Shown: positions 9,865 to 18,316 of the stretch, piece after piece
Layout of the letters: every line of letters begins with the position of its first letter
Numbering within the stretch: position 1 is the stretch's first letter
NCBI GenBank assembly: GCA_018240685.1
Contig: JAFEFG010000017.1
Coordinates: 1 to 56,725 of the forward strand
Direction: 5' to 3'
DNA from: Pseudomonadota bacterium
GTDB taxonomy: Bacteria; Pseudomonadota; Alphaproteobacteria; Reyranellales; Reyranellaceae
Length of the DNA stretch: 56,725 bases
The notes under the pieces: model-generated
The model's database searches: none
Told to the model about the DNA's origin: nothing
Seen by the model: only the letters and a program-made list of their open reading frames with translations
Translations under genes and position numbers: made by a program

Positions 9865-10719
9865 ATGAGCCTGGCTAACAAGACTCTGTTCATAACCGGC
9901 GCCAGCCGCGGCATCGGCCTCGCCATCGCTCTGCGGGCGGCACGCGACGGCGCCAGCATCGTGATCGCCGCCAAGACGGTGACGCCCGATCCCCGCCTGC
10001 CCGGCACCATCTTCAGCGCCGCGGAGGAGATCGAGAAAGCAGGTGGAAAGGCGTTGCCGATTCCCTGCGACATCCGCGACGAACAGGCCGTCGAGAAGGC
10101 TGTCGGCGACACCGTGGCGAAGTTCGGCGGCATCGACATCCTGGTGAACAATGCGAGCGCCATCAGCCTGACCGGTACGCTGGCGACGCCAATGAAGCGC
10201 TACGACCTGATGCACCAGATCAACGCGCGCGGCACCTTCCTCGCCTCCCAGAAATGCATTCCGTACCTGGCGAAGGCTCCGAACCCGCACGTGCTCAACC
10301 TGTCGCCGCCGCTCGACTTCGACGTGAAGTGGTTCGCGTCCCATCCGGCCTACACGCTCGCGAAGTACTCCATGTCGATCTATGCCTGGGCCATGGCGGA
10401 AGAGTTCAAGGACAAGGGCATCGCCTTCAACTGCCTGTGGCCGCGCACCGGCATCGCCACCGCCGCGATCAGGAACGTGCTCGGCGGCGACGAAGGCATG
10501 CAGCATTGCCGCAAGCCCGAGATCATGGGCGATGCGGCCTATGCGATCCTCAATCGTCCGGCTCGGAACTGCACCGGTAACTTCTTCATCGACGACGAGG
10601 TCCTGGCGGCCGAGGGCGTCACGGACTTCTCGCCATACGCCGTCGCGCCCGGCGCAACGCTGATGCCCGACTTCTTCGTGCCGGCACCCGGCGCCCGCAC
10701 TGTCGTCGGGCGGAACTGA
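9865..10719 (+). CDS. SDR, HSDL2/AtuG-like
   Basis: This 284-residue SDR starts at the ATG after GGGGAAAGC. It has ITGASRGIG, the long loop with TPDPRLPGTI, NNAS, the SPP motif after the fifth strand and a YTLAK catalytic pair. These features mark the hydroxysteroid-dehydrogenase-like-2 group, in which I recall AtuG of the acyclic terpene cluster. Mammalian HSDL2 carries a fused SCP2 domain; here none is fused, while a free SCP2 protein is encoded at 91-387. It lies 1.6 kb after atuF and 1 bp before a hydrolase gene. Assignment as AtuG is inferred. Confidence 0.75.
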   Translation: MSLANKTLFITGASRGIGLAIALRAARDGASIVIAAKTVTPDPRLPGTIFSAAEEIEKAGGKALPIPCDIRDEQAVEKAVGDTVAKFGGIDILVNNASAISLTGTLATPMKRYDLMHQINARGTFLASQKCIPYLAKAPNPHVLNLSPPLDFDVKWFASHPAYTLAKYSMSIYAWAMAEEFKDKGIAFNCLWPRTGIATAAIRNVLGGDEGMQHCRKPEIMGDAAYAILNRPARNCTGNFFIDDEVLAAEGVTDFSPYAVAPGATLMPDFFVPAPGARTVVGRN

Positions 10720-10720
10720 A

Positions 10721-11440
10721 ATGGCGACCTTCATTCTCGTTCACGGCGCCTCGCACGGCGGCTGGTGCTGGGAAAAGGTGGCGCCGATCCTGGAAAGCCA
10801 CGGCCACAAGGTCTGCGCACCGGACCTGCCGGGGCTGGGCAAGGATCAGACTCCGCCCGCCAACGTCACCCTCGCCGACAATGTCGAGCGGATCTCCCGC
10901 CTGCTCGACAAGATGGAGGAGCCCGTCGTCCTCGTCGGCCATGCGCTCGGCGGCGTCACGATCAGCCAGGTGGCGGAGGCGAGGCGCCGCAAGATCAAGG
11001 CCCTCGTCTATGTGTGCGGACTGATGCCGCCCTCCGGCAAGGCCAGCCGCGAGATGACGGGCGACGATCCCGACGCGCTGTTCCGGCGCTCGCGCGAGCT
11101 CAGCCCCGACGGCCTGACCTATACCTTCGCCCGCGCCCAACTGCCGGTGCTGTTCTATGCCGACGTCTCGCCGGAAGACCGCTACCGCGCCATGGAGCGG
11201 CTGCGGCCGCAGCCGCTGTCGATTTCGACGACACCGGTCTCCCTCACCGAAGAACGCTTCGGGTCGGTGCCGCGCTGGTACATCGAATGCACGCAGGACA
11301 ACGCCGTCCGCATCGCCCGCCAGCGCGCCATGGTGAAGGCCCTGCCCTGCAAGGTCATCACCATGGAGTGCGGCCACACGCCGTTCTACAGCAAGCCCGA
11401 GGAACTCGCCGAGCACCTCGAGGAGATCGCGCGCGCCTGA
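10721..11440 (+). CDS. Alpha/beta hydrolase lacking nucleophile Ser
   Basis: This 239-residue protein has the fold of the small plant-esterase/pyrethroid-hydrolase group: LVHGASHGGWCWEKV at the N-terminus, ECTQDNAV for the acid region and ECGHTPFYSKPEEL for the catalytic His. The nucleophile elbow reads VGHALGG, so the usual Ser is Ala75 (codon gcg). The Asp and His positions look intact. Loss of only the nucleophile suggests a non-hydrolytic activity, a binding function, or an inactive enzyme. The gene starts 1 bp after the SDR stop, so it is co-translated with an AtuG-like enzyme. Confidence 0.8.
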   Translation: MATFILVHGASHGGWCWEKVAPILESHGHKVCAPDLPGLGKDQTPPANVTLADNVERISRLLDKMEEPVVLVGHALGGVTISQVAEARRRKIKALVYVCGLMPPSGKASREMTGDDPDALFRRSRELSPDGLTYTFARAQLPVLFYADVSPEDRYRAMERLRPQPLSISTTPVSLTEERFGSVPRWYIECTQDNAVRIARQRAMVKALPCKVITMECGHTPFYSKPEELAEHLEEIARA

Positions 11441-11442
11441 GA

Positions 11443-11456
11443 CCGTCGACCGACGG
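11443..11456. terminator. Short inverted repeat between convergent genes
   Basis: CCGTCG-AC-CGACGG lies in the 19-bp gap between the stop of the hydrolase gene and the stop of the CmcJ-like gene. It could form a small bidirectional hairpin. No T-tract is present, so the call is weak. Confidence 0.3.
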
Positions 11457-11459
11457 CCA

Positions 11460-12314
11460 TCAGTCGAAGAAGGCGAAGGTCCTGACCTCGATGCTCTGGC
11501 GCGGCCTGGCGTCGGCGGGCGAAGAAGGATCGTCGAAGGCCGAATGCAGCGAGAAGCGCGCCCGGCCATCCTTCGCCGAGTCGTAGCACTTGATGAGGAT
11601 GGCTTCGTCGCGTTTCATCGCCGGAAAGTAATGCCAGCGATGGTCGGCGTTGTAGACGCCCTGATAGATCTCGCCCACGCGATCGGCATAGACGAGATCG
11701 CACACCGCGAGGTCGCGCGGCGCGATCGACCCGGCATCGACAAAGCCCAGCGGTGCCATCTCGATCGGATCGGAGGCGATGTTGCGCCAGACGTTGTATT
11801 CGGCGAAACGCTTCCGGAGCCGGGCCTCGGCCTCCTCTGGCGGCAACAGGTCGCGCACACGCTGCGGCCCCGACTTTTCGGTGTAGTCGCAGTGCACGCT
11901 ACGCACCGGGGTCCTCAGGCCGCGCTCGACGGCGCGGTCGGCGGTACGGATCGTATGGTCGAACACAACGACCTTCGATGCACCCGTCTCACGCCTGACG
12001 AGGGCTTCGATCTCGGCAAGGTAGACGGAGCGCACCTCCGCCTCGTCATAGAAGTCGCGCACCTGCGTGCCGTGACGCGCCAGCACGAAAGCCTGCTTGT
12101 CCAGGGTCAGCTCGTCCGCGTAGGGGCGCGCATCGTGGACGCGCACGACGAAGTCCCTGTAGTTGCCCTCGCGCCGCGGCATGCCCGTCCCGGCGGGCGG
12201 ATTGTAGGTCACCGGCTGGATGCTGAGATCGGCGAGGTAGTTCACCGGCGCCTCCACCCAGACAGCGCGCGCCGCTGCCGTACGGGCATGTTCGGCGGGA
12301 CTGGCTTGTTGCAT
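11460..12314 (-). CDS. CmcJ/NvfI-family oxidoreductase-like protein
   Basis: This 284-residue protein resembles the CmcJ/NvfI family, which includes the P8 partner in cephamycin 7-alpha-methoxylation and fungal oxygenases such as NvfI. Matching features include the early NYRDFVVRVHDAR region, VFDHTIR, VHCDYT (a possible His-X-Asp metal pair), the EYNVWRNI segment, LVYADRVGEIYQGVYN, and a C-terminal HSAFDDP motif (possible second metal His). Family assignment is from remembered motifs. Most bacterial members have no known substrate. It is a lone minus-strand gene, 119 bp downstream of the iron-ADH gene. Confidence 0.7.
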   Translation of the reverse strand: MQQASPAEHARTAAARAVWVEAPVNYLADLSIQPVTYNPPAGTGMPRREGNYRDFVVRVHDARPYADELTLDKQAFVLARHGTQVRDFYDEAEVRSVYLAEIEALVRRETGASKVVVFDHTIRTADRAVERGLRTPVRSVHCDYTEKSGPQRVRDLLPPEEAEARLRKRFAEYNVWRNIASDPIEMAPLGFVDAGSIAPRDLAVCDLVYADRVGEIYQGVYNADHRWHYFPAMKRDEAILIKCYDSAKDGRARFSLHSAFDDPSSPADARPRQSIEVRTFAFFD

Positions 12315-12398
12315 GACGGACCCCTGTCTTCGGGTTGAACGCCTCCCTATGTCGGGCGCAAGCCTAGACCGCCCAGGAAAGCTGCCTCACGAGAAGAA

Positions 12399-12414
12399 TT
12401 CATGCGTTCATGCG
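12399..12414. repeat. Tandem 8-bp repeat between two minus-strand genes
   Basis: TTCATGCG occurs twice in immediate succession. It lies in the 119-bp gap between the iron-ADH-like gene and the CmcJ-like gene, upstream of the latter. It may be a protein-binding direct repeat or chance. Confidence 0.3.
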
Positions 12415-12433
12415 ATGCCGTCGGGCAGTATCG

Positions 12434-13609
12434 TCAGGCGGCAAGCTCAAGGATCTCCATCACCTCGTCGGGTCCCTTGATCGGCTGCGGGTTGTTGAGA
12501 ACGGCGCGGTCGTGCATCGACTTCTCGGCGATCTCGCGGAAGCGATCACGGCCGACACCGACATCGGCGAGGCGCTGCGGCAGGCCGAGCACCCTTACCA
12601 GATCGGCGACGAGATCCGCTGCAGGGACGTCCGGCCTGCCGAACGCCGCGCTGACCCGCTTCTGGCGGTCGGCATTGGCAGGGAGGTTCCAGCGCAGGAC
12701 CGACGGCAGCATCACGCAGGACGTATGACCATGCGGCACGTGGCAGGCCGCCCCCAGCACATGGCCGATGCCATGGCTGGCGCCGACACCGACCCCCGAC
12801 GTCCCCGCGCCGATCGACAGCCACATGCCGAACTGCAGGTCGAGACGCGTCTCCATGTTGTCCGGACTGGCGCGATGGTCTGGCAGCGCCTTGGCCAGCA
12901 GCCTGAGCGCCTCACTGGAAGTGCCCAGCACGAAGGGATGCGCCTGCTGCGAACACAAGCGCTCGACGGCATGATCGACGGCCTTCAGGCCGGTCGACAG
13001 CATGAGATCCATCGGCGTCGCCAGCGTCGCCGCCGGATCGAGGACGATGACGCGCGGCACGATCAGGCGGTGGCCGAAACTCTCCTTGATGCCGTGGCGC
13101 GCGTCGGTGATGCCGGCGAAAGCGTTGAACTCGGCGGCCGAAAGCGTCGTCGGCACGGCCAGCATGCGGATCGCGTCCGGCGGCGGCCTGATCGCATCGG
13201 ACGGCGGAGCCGCCCCCTCCTTCGGGCGCCCGGCACGATAGAGGTCGAGTGCCTCGATGGTGGTCGCGTCCTGCCACAGCGCGATCAGCATGACCTTGGT
13301 CGCATCGATCACCGATCCGCCGCCGACCGCTACGATCAGATCCGCGTGCGCCCCGCGCGCCAGTCGCGCGCCCTCGATCACGCAGGCGCGCGGCGAATGA
13401 GCCGTGATGCCGGCATAGACGCCCGCGCAACGCTCGCCCAGATCTCGGACGATACCTGCGAGCAGGGCACTCTGCGCGACGGACCTGGACGTCGTAAGGA
13501 ACACCCGTCTCGCACCGAGCCGCTCCGCCTCCGCCAATAGTGCGGGACCGGCCGGACGACCGTAGACGACGCGCTCGATGTCCTGATGACCGTGGATGCC
13601 GTTCAGCAT
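12434..13609 (-). CDS. Iron-ADH superfamily, maleylacetate reductase-like
   Basis: This 391-residue group III alcohol dehydrogenase has the nucleotide motif GGGSVIDATK, VPTTLSAAEFN, and the C-terminal SHGIGHVLGA and PHGH His motifs. At the first metal position, where iron ADHs have Asp (GMDALTH-like), the sequence reads GLKAVDH, that is Lys. Maleylacetate reductases also lack that Asp. It starts 11 bp after the dienelactone hydrolase gene stop. A hydrolase-reductase pair of this kind converts dienelactone to maleylacetate to 3-oxoadipate. The start at 13609 was chosen because an upstream extension lies inside the neighbour and has no family similarity. Confidence 0.75.
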   Translation of the reverse strand: MLNGIHGHQDIERVVYGRPAGPALLAEAERLGARRVFLTTSRSVAQSALLAGIVRDLGERCAGVYAGITAHSPRACVIEGARLARGAHADLIVAVGGGSVIDATKVMLIALWQDATTIEALDLYRAGRPKEGAAPPSDAIRPPPDAIRMLAVPTTLSAAEFNAFAGITDARHGIKESFGHRLIVPRVIVLDPAATLATPMDLMLSTGLKAVDHAVERLCSQQAHPFVLGTSSEALRLLAKALPDHRASPDNMETRLDLQFGMWLSIGAGTSGVGVGASHGIGHVLGAACHVPHGHTSCVMLPSVLRWNLPANADRQKRVSAAFGRPDVPAADLVADLVRVLGLPQRLADVGVGRDRFREIAEKSMHDRAVLNNPQPIKGPDEVMEILELAA

Positions 13610-13620
13610 TGGGGGCCCTC

Positions 13621-14364
13621 TCAGCCGATATGCCGCCGGAAGAGCGACAGCATGCGTTCGTAGTGCTTCTCGCGCGCAGCCTCGTCGAGAGTGCCGCGAT
13701 CGCTGAAGGCATAGCCGTGGTGCGCGCCCTTCTCGATCTCGCATCGCGATGGGAAGGGGGCCGCCGCCAGCAGACGCTCGAACGCCGTGACGTCGCTCAG
13801 GGGCACGTAGGTGTCGTGCTCGGCGAACGCGTAGTAGCCTTCGGCCGTAATCTCATCCAGCATGCGGTGCGGCGAGTCCGGCTTGTCCGTGATCAGTCGC
13901 GTCCCGTAATACGAGGCGAAGCAGCCCACGCGATCTGCATGGCGCGCGGCGGCGAAAGTGACGAACGCACCGCTCATGCAGTATCCGACCAGCCCGATCT
14001 TGCCCGGCCTGGCATCAGGCAGCGTGGCCAGACTGTCCAGCACGGCGCCGACATCGGCCGCGACCTTGTCGTTGGAGATCGAGCCCACCATGGCGAACAT
14101 CTTCGCGCGGTTCGCCTCTGCATCCGGATGATCGCGTGTCGGCCCCAACGCAAAGGCGCGCGTGGTCCGATAGTAGAGGTTGGGCAGCAGCACATAGTAA
14201 CCCGACTGGGCAAGCCGGCGGCAGATCTCCTTCAGGCCTTCGCGCACGCCCGGTGCATCCATCAGCATGACGACCGGAGGCAGCGGCCCACCGTCATCGG
14301 GCCGAACGGTATAGGTATTCAGGGCGCCATCTTGCGTGGCGATATCCAGTTCGCGTTCGATCAT
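13621..14364 (-). CDS. Dienelactone hydrolase family protein
   Basis: This 247-residue alpha/beta hydrolase has a Cys nucleophile in GYCMSG, Asp in EHDTYVPL and His in GAHHGYAF, the Cys-Asp-His triad of carboxymethylenebutenolidase. The N-terminal VVMLMDAPGVRE segment is also typical. The ATG at 14364 removes an unconserved 43-residue extension. Followed within 11 bp by a maleylacetate-reductase-like gene, it suggests a fragment of a modified ortho-cleavage route. No intradiol dioxygenase is in the window. It diverges from the CaiB-type gene across 74 bp. Confidence 0.85.
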   Translation of the reverse strand: MIERELDIATQDGALNTYTVRPDDGGPLPPVVMLMDAPGVREGLKEICRRLAQSGYYVLLPNLYYRTTRAFALGPTRDHPDAEANRAKMFAMVGSISNDKVAADVGAVLDSLATLPDARPGKIGLVGYCMSGAFVTFAAARHADRVGCFASYYGTRLITDKPDSPHRMLDEITAEGYYAFAEHDTYVPLSDVTAFERLLAAAPFPSRCEIEKGAHHGYAFSDRGTLDEAAREKHYERMLSLFRRHIG

Positions 14365-14438
14365 GGCCTGACGGTACCGGGCCCCTGCCCCATGGTCTAT
14401 AACCGCGCCTTCGGTTCGAGTTCGAGGAGTGGAACGAG

Positions 14439-15647
14439 ATGCCTGAGGGCAGCAAGGGTGCGTTGGAAGGGCTGAAGGTCGTCGATCTGTCACGCGTGCT
14501 GGGAGGCCCCTATTGCGGCCAGATGCTGGCCGACCACGGGGCCGAAGTGATCAAGATCGAGCCGCCGCAGGGTGACGAGACTCGCGGCTGGGGCCCTCCG
14601 TTCGACAAGGAAGGCATCTCGGCCTACTTCTCCGGCATCAATCGCAACAAGCGCACCATGGCGCTGGACCTCTCCAAGCCCGAAGGCCGCGACGTCCTGC
14701 TGCGGCTTCTCGAAGATACCGACGTGCTGATCGACAACTTCAAGACCGGCACGATGGAGAAGTGGGGTATCGGCTATGCCGATACGCTGTCCAAGAAGTT
14801 CCCGCGCCTTGTCCATGCGCGCGTGTCGGGCTTCGGCGCCGACGGCCCGCTGGGCGGTTTCCCGGGCTATGACGCGATGGTGCAGGCCTCTGCCGGCCTG
14901 GTGTCGGTCAACGGTTCCCCCGAAAGCGGCCCGGTGCGCATCGGTGTGCCCGTGGTCGACCTCTCGACGGGTATGAATGCCTGCATCGGCATTCTGATGG
15001 CCCTCTATGAGCGCAACCGCTCCGGCAAGGGCCAGTTCGTGGATGCGACCCTCTATGACAGTGCCGTCGCGCTGCACCAGCCGCATGCGCCGAACTACTT
15101 CGTGGCCGGGCTGAAGCCCAAGCTGGTCGGCAACAGCCATGGCAGCCTCGCGCCCTATTCCAACTTCCCGACCAGAACTCGGAACATCGTCGTCGGTGCC
15201 GGCAATGACGGACAATTCCGCAAGCTGACCCAGATGCTGGGCAAGCCGGAGCTCGCCGACGACCCGCGCTTCAAGACCAACAAGGACCGGGTCGCGAACA
15301 AGCCGGCACTGGAGGCCGAACTACGGGAGCTCCTGAAGGACCGCGATGCCGAAACCTTCTCGCAGGAACTGATGAAGGGTGGCGTCCCCTCCGGTGCCGT
15401 CCTGGAAGTGCCCGATGTGATGGAGCATCCCCACACCAAACATCGCAATATGGTGTGGGAGAAGGACGGTTATCGCAACGTCGGCAATCCGGTGAAGCTG
15501 TCGCGCACGCCAGCCAAGGTGCGCAGCAAGCCGAAGAAGTTCGGCCTCGATACGCGTGCCGTGCTCACCGAGCGTGGCTTCACGGCGCAGGAGGTCGACA
15601 GGCTGATCGCCTCGGGCATCGCGCTGGAAGAAATCAAGAAGATCTAG
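14439..15647 (+). CDS. CaiB/BaiF family CoA transferase
   Basis: This 402-residue class III CoA transferase moves CoA between carboxylic acids. It shows VVDLSRVLGGPYCGQMLADHGAEV, the EPPQGDETR block, NRNKRTMALDL, YDAMVQASAGL and the C-terminal EHPHTKHRNM segment. The catalytic Asp should lie in the YNDL-like position; the SGFGADGPLGG region is typical. The ATG follows a GGAACGAG site. A DECR-like SDR begins 9 bp after its stop, so the pair probably makes and reduces an unsaturated acyl-CoA. Donor and acceptor are unknown. Confidence 0.88.
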   Translation: MPEGSKGALEGLKVVDLSRVLGGPYCGQMLADHGAEVIKIEPPQGDETRGWGPPFDKEGISAYFSGINRNKRTMALDLSKPEGRDVLLRLLEDTDVLIDNFKTGTMEKWGIGYADTLSKKFPRLVHARVSGFGADGPLGGFPGYDAMVQASAGLVSVNGSPESGPVRIGVPVVDLSTGMNACIGILMALYERNRSGKGQFVDATLYDSAVALHQPHAPNYFVAGLKPKLVGNSHGSLAPYSNFPTRTRNIVVGAGNDGQFRKLTQMLGKPELADDPRFKTNKDRVANKPALEAELRELLKDRDAETFSQELMKGGVPSGAVLEVPDVMEHPHTKHRNMVWEKDGYRNVGNPVKLSRTPAKVRSKPKKFGLDTRAVLTERGFTAQEVDRLIASGIALEEIKKI

Positions 15648-15656
15648 GAGGAAGCG

Positions 15657-16511
15657 ATGTTCCAACCCGACCTGCTAAAGGGCAAACGCATCCTCGTGAC
15701 GGGCGGTGGCACTGGCCTCGGCCGATCCATGACGCATCGCTTCCTCGAGCTCGGTGCCAATGTCGTCATCTGCGGCCGGCGCGAGGACGTGCTCAAGCAG
15801 ACCGCCGACGAACTCGCCAAGGAGACCGGCGGCGAGATCGAGACAGTGGGCTGCGATGTGCGCGTGCCCGACGCCGTCGAGGAGATGATGGATACGATAT
15901 GGGCCAAGCGACCGCTCGACATCCTCGTCAACAATGCCGCCGGCCAGATCCTCGCCCAGACCCACAAACTGTCCAGCCGCGCCATCGATGCGGTTCTCGG
16001 CATCGTCCTGCACGGCTCGGCCTACTGCACCGTCGCAGCCGGCCGGCGCTGGATCGATGCCGGCCTGCGCGACCGCGTGGTCATGTCGATCCTGACCGTA
16101 TCCTCGCTGACCGGTGCGCCCTTCACGGTGCCATCCGCCATGGCCAAAGCCGGTGTGCTGGCCATGACCAAGAGCCTCGCGGTCGAATGGGGCCCCAAGG
16201 GCATCCGCACCTGCGCCATCGTTCCCGGCCCCTTCCCGACCGAAGGCGCCTGGAGCCGCCTGATGCCCAAGGAGCGCGGCGGCAACGAGGAACTGGTGAA
16301 GACGATCCCGCTGCGTCGCGTGGGTCAGCATGAGGAGCTTGCCAACCTGGCGGCGTTCCTGGTCAGCAACGGCGCCGCCTACATCAACGGCGATGCGGTC
16401 GTGATCGACGGCGGCAAGATGCTGCAGTCCGGCGGCGGCGGCGCCAACACCCAAGCGATGCTGGAATGGAGCGATGAGCAGTGGGAGGCCTTGCGGCCAA
16501 AGCGCAAGTAA
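15657..16511 (+). CDS. SDR, 2,4-dienoyl-CoA reductase-like
   Basis: This 284-residue SDR has TGGGTGLG and NNAAG. The SDR Tyr-X-X-X-Lys is replaced by a PSAMAKAG stretch followed by LAVEWGPKGIR, the pattern of 2,4-dienoyl-CoA reductases, where the lysine is kept and the tyrosine comes from elsewhere. The ITGDAVVIDGG-type end is present as INGDAVVIDGG. RBS AGGAGGAAGCG precedes the ATG, 9 bp after the CaiB-type gene. The expected reaction is NADPH reduction of a conjugated dienoyl- or enoyl-CoA. A strong hairpin follows the stop. Confidence 0.8.
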   Translation: MFQPDLLKGKRILVTGGGTGLGRSMTHRFLELGANVVICGRREDVLKQTADELAKETGGEIETVGCDVRVPDAVEEMMDTIWAKRPLDILVNNAAGQILAQTHKLSSRAIDAVLGIVLHGSAYCTVAAGRRWIDAGLRDRVVMSILTVSSLTGAPFTVPSAMAKAGVLAMTKSLAVEWGPKGIRTCAIVPGPFPTEGAWSRLMPKERGGNEELVKTIPLRRVGQHEELANLAAFLVSNGAAYINGDAVVIDGGKMLQSGGGGANTQAMLEWSDEQWEALRPKRK

Positions 16512-16517
16512 CCGCGC

Positions 16518-16553
16518 TGCGGGCCGGCCGGTACACCGGCCGGTCGGCCCGCA
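16518..16553 (+). terminator. Long GC-rich hairpin after the CoA-transferase operon
   Basis: Outer arms TGCGGGCC (16518-16525) and GGCCCGCA (16546-16553) enclose an inner stem GGCCGG/CCGGCC, with a 4-base bulge (GGTC) on the 3' side. It begins 6 bases after the SDR stop codon. No T-tract follows, so it may act as an mRNA 3' end or a Rho-assisted terminator. The rest of the 198-bp gap before the GMC gene shows nothing else I can support. Confidence 0.5.
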
Positions 16554-16709
16554 ACTGCCCCCGACCAGTATGGGCTGGCAGAGCCACCCGCCGGGCAGCC
16601 GCGCCCCTTCCGGCCTGCAGATGCTCCCTGAGGGCCTTCCCGCGGCGCCCTTGTGAAGCAACGCGATCCCTGCTCTCTTTTCGGCAATTCAAAAGGGGGA
16701 ACAGGCCTT

Positions 16710-18305
16710 ATGGCGGACTACGATTACATCATCGTGGGCGCGGGATCGGCTGGCGGCGCTCTGGCGGCCCGTCTCAGCGAAAATCCTGCCACCCGGATCC
16801 TGCTGCTGGAGGCGGGCGCGGCGAGCCATCCCTATTCCCGAATGCCGCTGTCGTTCGGGCTGCTGATCGACAATCCGGCCGCCAACTGGCTCTACCAGTC
16901 CGAACCCGAACCCGGCACAGCCAACCGAGAGATCCCGGTTCCACGCGGCAAGCTGCTGGGCGGCTCCAGCGCCATCAACGGCCTGGTGTGGGTGCGGGGT
17001 CAGCCGCTGGACTACGACACCTGGGCGCAGATGGGCTGCCGCGGCTGGAGCTGGCAGGACGTCGCACCTCTCTTCACCCGCATCGAGACCTTCGTCGACG
17101 GCGACGGGAGCAACGGCCGCGGCACGTCGGGACCGCTCAAGGTCTCGACCGTACCCGACCAGAATCCGCTCTACGACGCGCTCTTCAAGGCGGCCGTAGC
17201 CGCCGGCTACAAGGTCAACCCCGACTACAACAGCGAGGACCAGGAAGGGATCGTCAAGACCCAGACCTCGATCTACAAGGGCCGGCGCATGAGCGTGGCC
17301 CATTGCTACATCGAGCCGGCGATGAAGCGCTCCCCCAACCTCCATGTGGTGACCGAGGCTCATACGTTGCGTGTCCTGCTCGAGGGCAAGCGTTGCGTGG
17401 GCGTGGAGTACGAGAAGGACGGCAAGATCGTCCAGGCACGGGCGCGGGAGACGATCCTCTCCGCCGGCGGCGTCGCCTCACCGCAGATCCTGGAACTTTC
17501 CGGCATCGGTCAGCCGGAGCTGCTGCGCCAGCACGGCATCGAGGTGAAGCACGCGCTGCCGGCAGTCGGCGAGAATTTCCGCGACCACATCAACGCCCGC
17601 ATCATCTGGCGCGTAAAGGATCCGCGCGTTTCCTACAATCACATGGCGCGCGGCATCGGTGCCGTCACCCAGATGATGAAGTACCTCGCCACCGGCGGCG
17701 GCTTCATGAGCCTGCCATCGGCACCGCTGCTCGCCTTCCTGCGCACGCGCCCCGAACTGGCGACGCCCGACGTGCAGATGCACCTCGTGCCCTACGCCAT
17801 CAAGGACCCCAAGACGCGCAAGCTGCAGGACTTCCCCTCGATGACGATCGCCTGCTACCAGCTTCGCCCGGAGAGCCTGGGCTCGATCCATATCCGCTCG
17901 CCCGATCCCCGGGCGCATCCCGCCATCCGCTTCAACTTCCTGGCCGATCCCATCGACCAGCGCGCCATGGTCGACGGCTTCCGCATGATGCGGAAGATCG
18001 TCGATGCCGCGCCGATGGATGTCTTCCGCGACTCCGAGTATTCGCCCGGTTCGTCGGTGCAGTCGGATGACGAGATCCTGACCTGGATCCGCAACAACTC
18101 GCAGACGGCCTATCACCCGATCGGCACTTGCCGCATGGGCCCCGGGCCCAATGCGGTCGTGGACGACAAGCTCAAGGTGCACGGCATCGAGGGCCTGCGG
18201 GTGGCCGACGCGTCGATCTTCCCCACCATGCCGTCGGGCAACACCAACGCACCGGCGATCATGGTGGGCGAGAAAGCCGCCGACATCCTCAAGGCAGCCG
18301 CGTAG
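16710..18305 (+). CDS. GMC-family FAD oxidoreductase
   Basis: This 531-residue choline-dehydrogenase-like flavoprotein starts at the ATG behind AAAAGGGGGAACAGG. It has the dinucleotide-binding motif IIVGAGSAGGALAARL, the GMC signatures around PRGKLLGGSSAINGLVWVRG and SAGGVASPQILELSGIG, the catalytic His in YHPIGTCRMG and the partner region PSGNTNAPAIMVGEKAAD. The family oxidises primary alcohols such as choline, polyethylene glycol or terpenols. No aldehyde dehydrogenase lies beside it. A terpene alcohol is a possible substrate given the atu-like genes, but this is speculation. Confidence 0.9.
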   Translation: MADYDYIIVGAGSAGGALAARLSENPATRILLLEAGAASHPYSRMPLSFGLLIDNPAANWLYQSEPEPGTANREIPVPRGKLLGGSSAINGLVWVRGQPLDYDTWAQMGCRGWSWQDVAPLFTRIETFVDGDGSNGRGTSGPLKVSTVPDQNPLYDALFKAAVAAGYKVNPDYNSEDQEGIVKTQTSIYKGRRMSVAHCYIEPAMKRSPNLHVVTEAHTLRVLLEGKRCVGVEYEKDGKIVQARARETILSAGGVASPQILELSGIGQPELLRQHGIEVKHALPAVGENFRDHINARIIWRVKDPRVSYNHMARGIGAVTQMMKYLATGGGFMSLPSAPLLAFLRTRPELATPDVQMHLVPYAIKDPKTRKLQDFPSMTIACYQLRPESLGSIHIRSPDPRAHPAIRFNFLADPIDQRAMVDGFRMMRKIVDAAPMDVFRDSEYSPGSSVQSDDEILTWIRNNSQTAYHPIGTCRMGPGPNAVVDDKLKVHGIEGLRVADASIFPTMPSGNTNAPAIMVGEKAADILKAAA

Positions 18306-18316
18306 CCGGCCGGCGA

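Noticed and set aside
7336..10719. One 1127-codon frame joining the atuF end to the SDR
   Set aside because: The long upstream part is out of frame with atuF and antisense to the amidase; only 9865-10719 is a real gene.
16554..16709. Possible small gene upstream of the GMC gene
   Set aside because: The frame from 16653 just extends the GMC gene by 19 residues; the flavin motif and a better ribosome site support 16710.
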